Positions 33,045 to 34,016 of a stretch of DNA of 34,016 nucleotides are shown in pieces. Origin of the DNA: Paulinella micropora. Taxonomy: Eukaryota > Cercozoa > Imbricatea > Euglyphida. The stretch spans positions 688,609 through 722,624 of the forward strand of contig BJOX01000059.1 in assembly GCA_009731375.1 (NCBI GenBank). The letters run 5' to 3'. The position numbers and the translations under genes were made by a program. The notes beneath the pieces are model-generated. The model was not told the origin of the DNA. It worked only from the letters and a program-made list of their open reading frames with translations, and did not search any database. How positions within the stretch are numbered: position 1 is the stretch's first letter; each line of letters starts with the position of its first letter.

Positions 33045-33454
33045 ATGTTTGCTGAGACTATTAGAAAGAAACGANNNNNNNNNNCGACCCGAGCAACAAA
33101 AAAGGACAGCACTGGATGGCTATATGGATAAGTCTAAATAAAGATAGGAGTGTTGAAGTGTATGACCCGCTAGCAGAATATCAACCGACTGAAGACTTTC
33201 AACAACAAATGAAAAGACTAATTGACCGAAGTAATCCAGATAGTTATTTATTGATGAAGGTCAATCAAGTAAAACAACAGAGTGATACGAGTGATACTTG
33301 CGGATGGCACTCAATGCGGTTTCTTTTAGAGCGAGCAAAAGGAGTGCGATTTAAATTTGCTAGTGGCTATACAGACTTAAAAGAAGAAGAAGCGGAAAAA
33401 TTAAAAGCACAGAATGGATATGGTGATGGTGAGGGATTTAATACATTCATTTGA
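33045..33454 (+). CDS. Adenovirus-type (C5-like) cysteine protease, N-terminal part cut by a gap
   Basis: This is a maturation protease of the adenovirus/polinton family, which trims capsid and core precursors. The visible catalytic region begins just after the gap: GQHWMAIWI holds the catalytic His (codon 33110-33112), VYDP the acidic partner (Asp at 33164-33166), and VKQQSDTSDTCGWHSMRFLL the oxyanion Gln and nucleophile Cys (33299-33301). This order and the HWMA and TCGWHS contexts match adenovirus protease. An ATG at 33045-33047 in an open frame (MFAETIRKKR) up to the gap at 33075 is a good candidate start. The first ATG after the gap (33116) would lose the His and cannot be the start. The ten-N gap has unknown true length, so frame continuity is unproven. 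The TGA (33452-33454) is part of the next cassette. Confidence 0.8.
33075..33084. other. Assembly gap (10 N) inside the protease gene
   Basis: Placeholder of unknown true size. The frames on each side are not in register over exactly ten bases. Confidence 0.98.
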
Positions 33455-33627
33455 TATTTGTTTCAGACACGATTCGACTTCGTCGAATCTACAACGTCTT
33501 CAACAAACATTGGGGGCTATGCACTTTTAAGGATTACAATAAGCATTAATTTTTTTGAAAAAGAAAAAACGATGTTTTAGAATAAGAGAGAGAGTGCGAC
33601 AGCACGAATCGCAATTCTAAAATATCA
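33452..33627 (+). repeat. Double-hairpin cassette, copy 3 (with nested hairpin)
   Basis: Hairpin 1 (33452-33511) has the same outer arms as copy 2, but its loop region holds an added palindrome, GATTCGACTTCGTCGAATC. A spacer of about 58 bases follows. Hairpin 2 (33570-33627) has arms GATGTTTTAGAAT and ATTCTAAAATATC and inner GTGC and GCAC. The cassette TGA is the protease stop codon, and the cassette ends directly at the next ATG (33628). Confidence 0.78.
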
Positions 33628-34016
33628 ATGGACTACAAGGGAGGAAGAAGTTCTGGTATCTATTACATAAATAGTAAAAATAGAATAACGGGAACAGACA
33701 GCGACTTTACACACGAAGTCAATATGAAGGGGCTAGACAATCCCACACATTGTAAAATTCTTCATATTTATGTGCCGAAATCGTATTACTCTGTGGCTTC
33801 GCCATATAATACTTTTACATTATCCGAAGACGGGTATGAGACTTTAATTACGATACCTGAGGGAAACTACACAATGAACAATTTAAAAAATAAGTTGTCT
33901 GAGATACTGACGGCAGAAAGTCCGAATGATTATACTTATGTAGTCTCAAGCAACAATACAAACACGGAAGCGGAGGATGGTAAATTAACATTCAGTGTTT
34001 CAAATAACGGAGGTAT
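33628..34016 (+). CDS. Probable minor capsid (penton-type) protein, N-terminal part
   Basis: Starts at the ATG immediately after cassette 3 and stays open to the window edge (129 complete codons, no stop). The pattern YYINSKNRITGTDSDFTHEV, then a VPKSYYSVASPYNTFTLSE segment and IPEGNYTMNNLKNKLSEIL, is what I associate with minor capsid/penton-like jelly-roll proteins of polinton-like viruses and virophages: a sequence declaring residues of a half-structured arm, a hydrophobic strand, then a strand and helix. This is judged from memory of the family and not from a search. Its place after ATPase, core-like protein and protease matches the morphogenesis cluster of such elements. A major capsid gene would be expected to the right. 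Confidence 0.6.
   Translation, partial: MDYKGGRSSGIYYINSKNRITGTDSDFTHEVNMKGLDNPTHCKILHIYVPKSYYSVASPYNTFTLSEDGYETLITIPEGNYTMNNLKNKLSEILTAESPNDYTYVVSSNNTNTEAEDGKLTFSVSNNGG

Overview
This is a eukaryotic nuclear contig. Two things show it: a left half built almost entirely of tetra-, penta- and hexanucleotide arrays between dispersed repeats, and genes with short GT-AG introns of about 47-70 bp. I cannot name the host species, and I treat the host range of the viral-like element as unknown.

Positions 1-20990 hold no gene I can support. Long (ATCT)n, (ATGT)n, (AAGT)n, (ATAC)n and (AT)n arrays alternate with pentamer arrays, a hexamer domain containing a 306-bp pure polypyrimidine tract, and a poly(G) run broken by an assembly gap. 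A dispersed element (family A, at least five bodies plus two stubs, both orientations) always ends at a tetranucleotide array and looks like a non-autonomous retroposon with an (ATCT)n tail. Larger blocks are duplicated, for example 1532-1927 with 8291-8727. Open frames inside the arrays are artefacts of repeat periodicity.

Positions 20996-22669 (minus strand) carry a spliced coiled-coil gene with a basic, Ser/Arg-containing tail. Its frame is disturbed near 21680-21745.

From about 23000 to the right edge the sequence turns AT-rich and compact and reads as an integrated polinton-like or adintovirus-like DNA virus. On the minus strand lie a charged coiled-coil protein, the C-terminal end of a probable rve-type integrase (its core would fall in a 503-base gap) and a charged protein with an in-frame stop. 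On the plus strand lie a phage-tail-fibre-like protein with a peptidase S74 chaperone end, a two-helix membrane protein, a small unknown protein, an A32/FtsK-like packaging ATPase, a basic glycine-rich core-like protein, a coiled-coil protein, an adenovirus-type cysteine protease, and the start of a probable minor capsid protein that runs off the window. A cysteine-rich secreted protein lies on the minus strand inside this cluster. A separate 185-residue gene with three tiny introns sits at 23767-24472. No major capsid protein or DNA polymerase is visible.

The genes fit together as an integration and morphogenesis module: integrase for insertion, ATPase for packaging, protease for maturation (the basic protein carries an MAGG/K site fitting the adenovirus protease consensus), capsid and fibre. 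At least four genes carry a frameshift and one an in-frame stop. Either the copy is decaying or the assembly is error-prone.

The most unusual feature is a family of double-hairpin cassettes filling the stop-to-start interval between element genes. They begin TGATATTT and end AAATATCA. In three of four cases the cassette's own TGA is the stop codon of the gene before it. Stem changes between copies are compensated, and extra small hairpins are nested in two copies.
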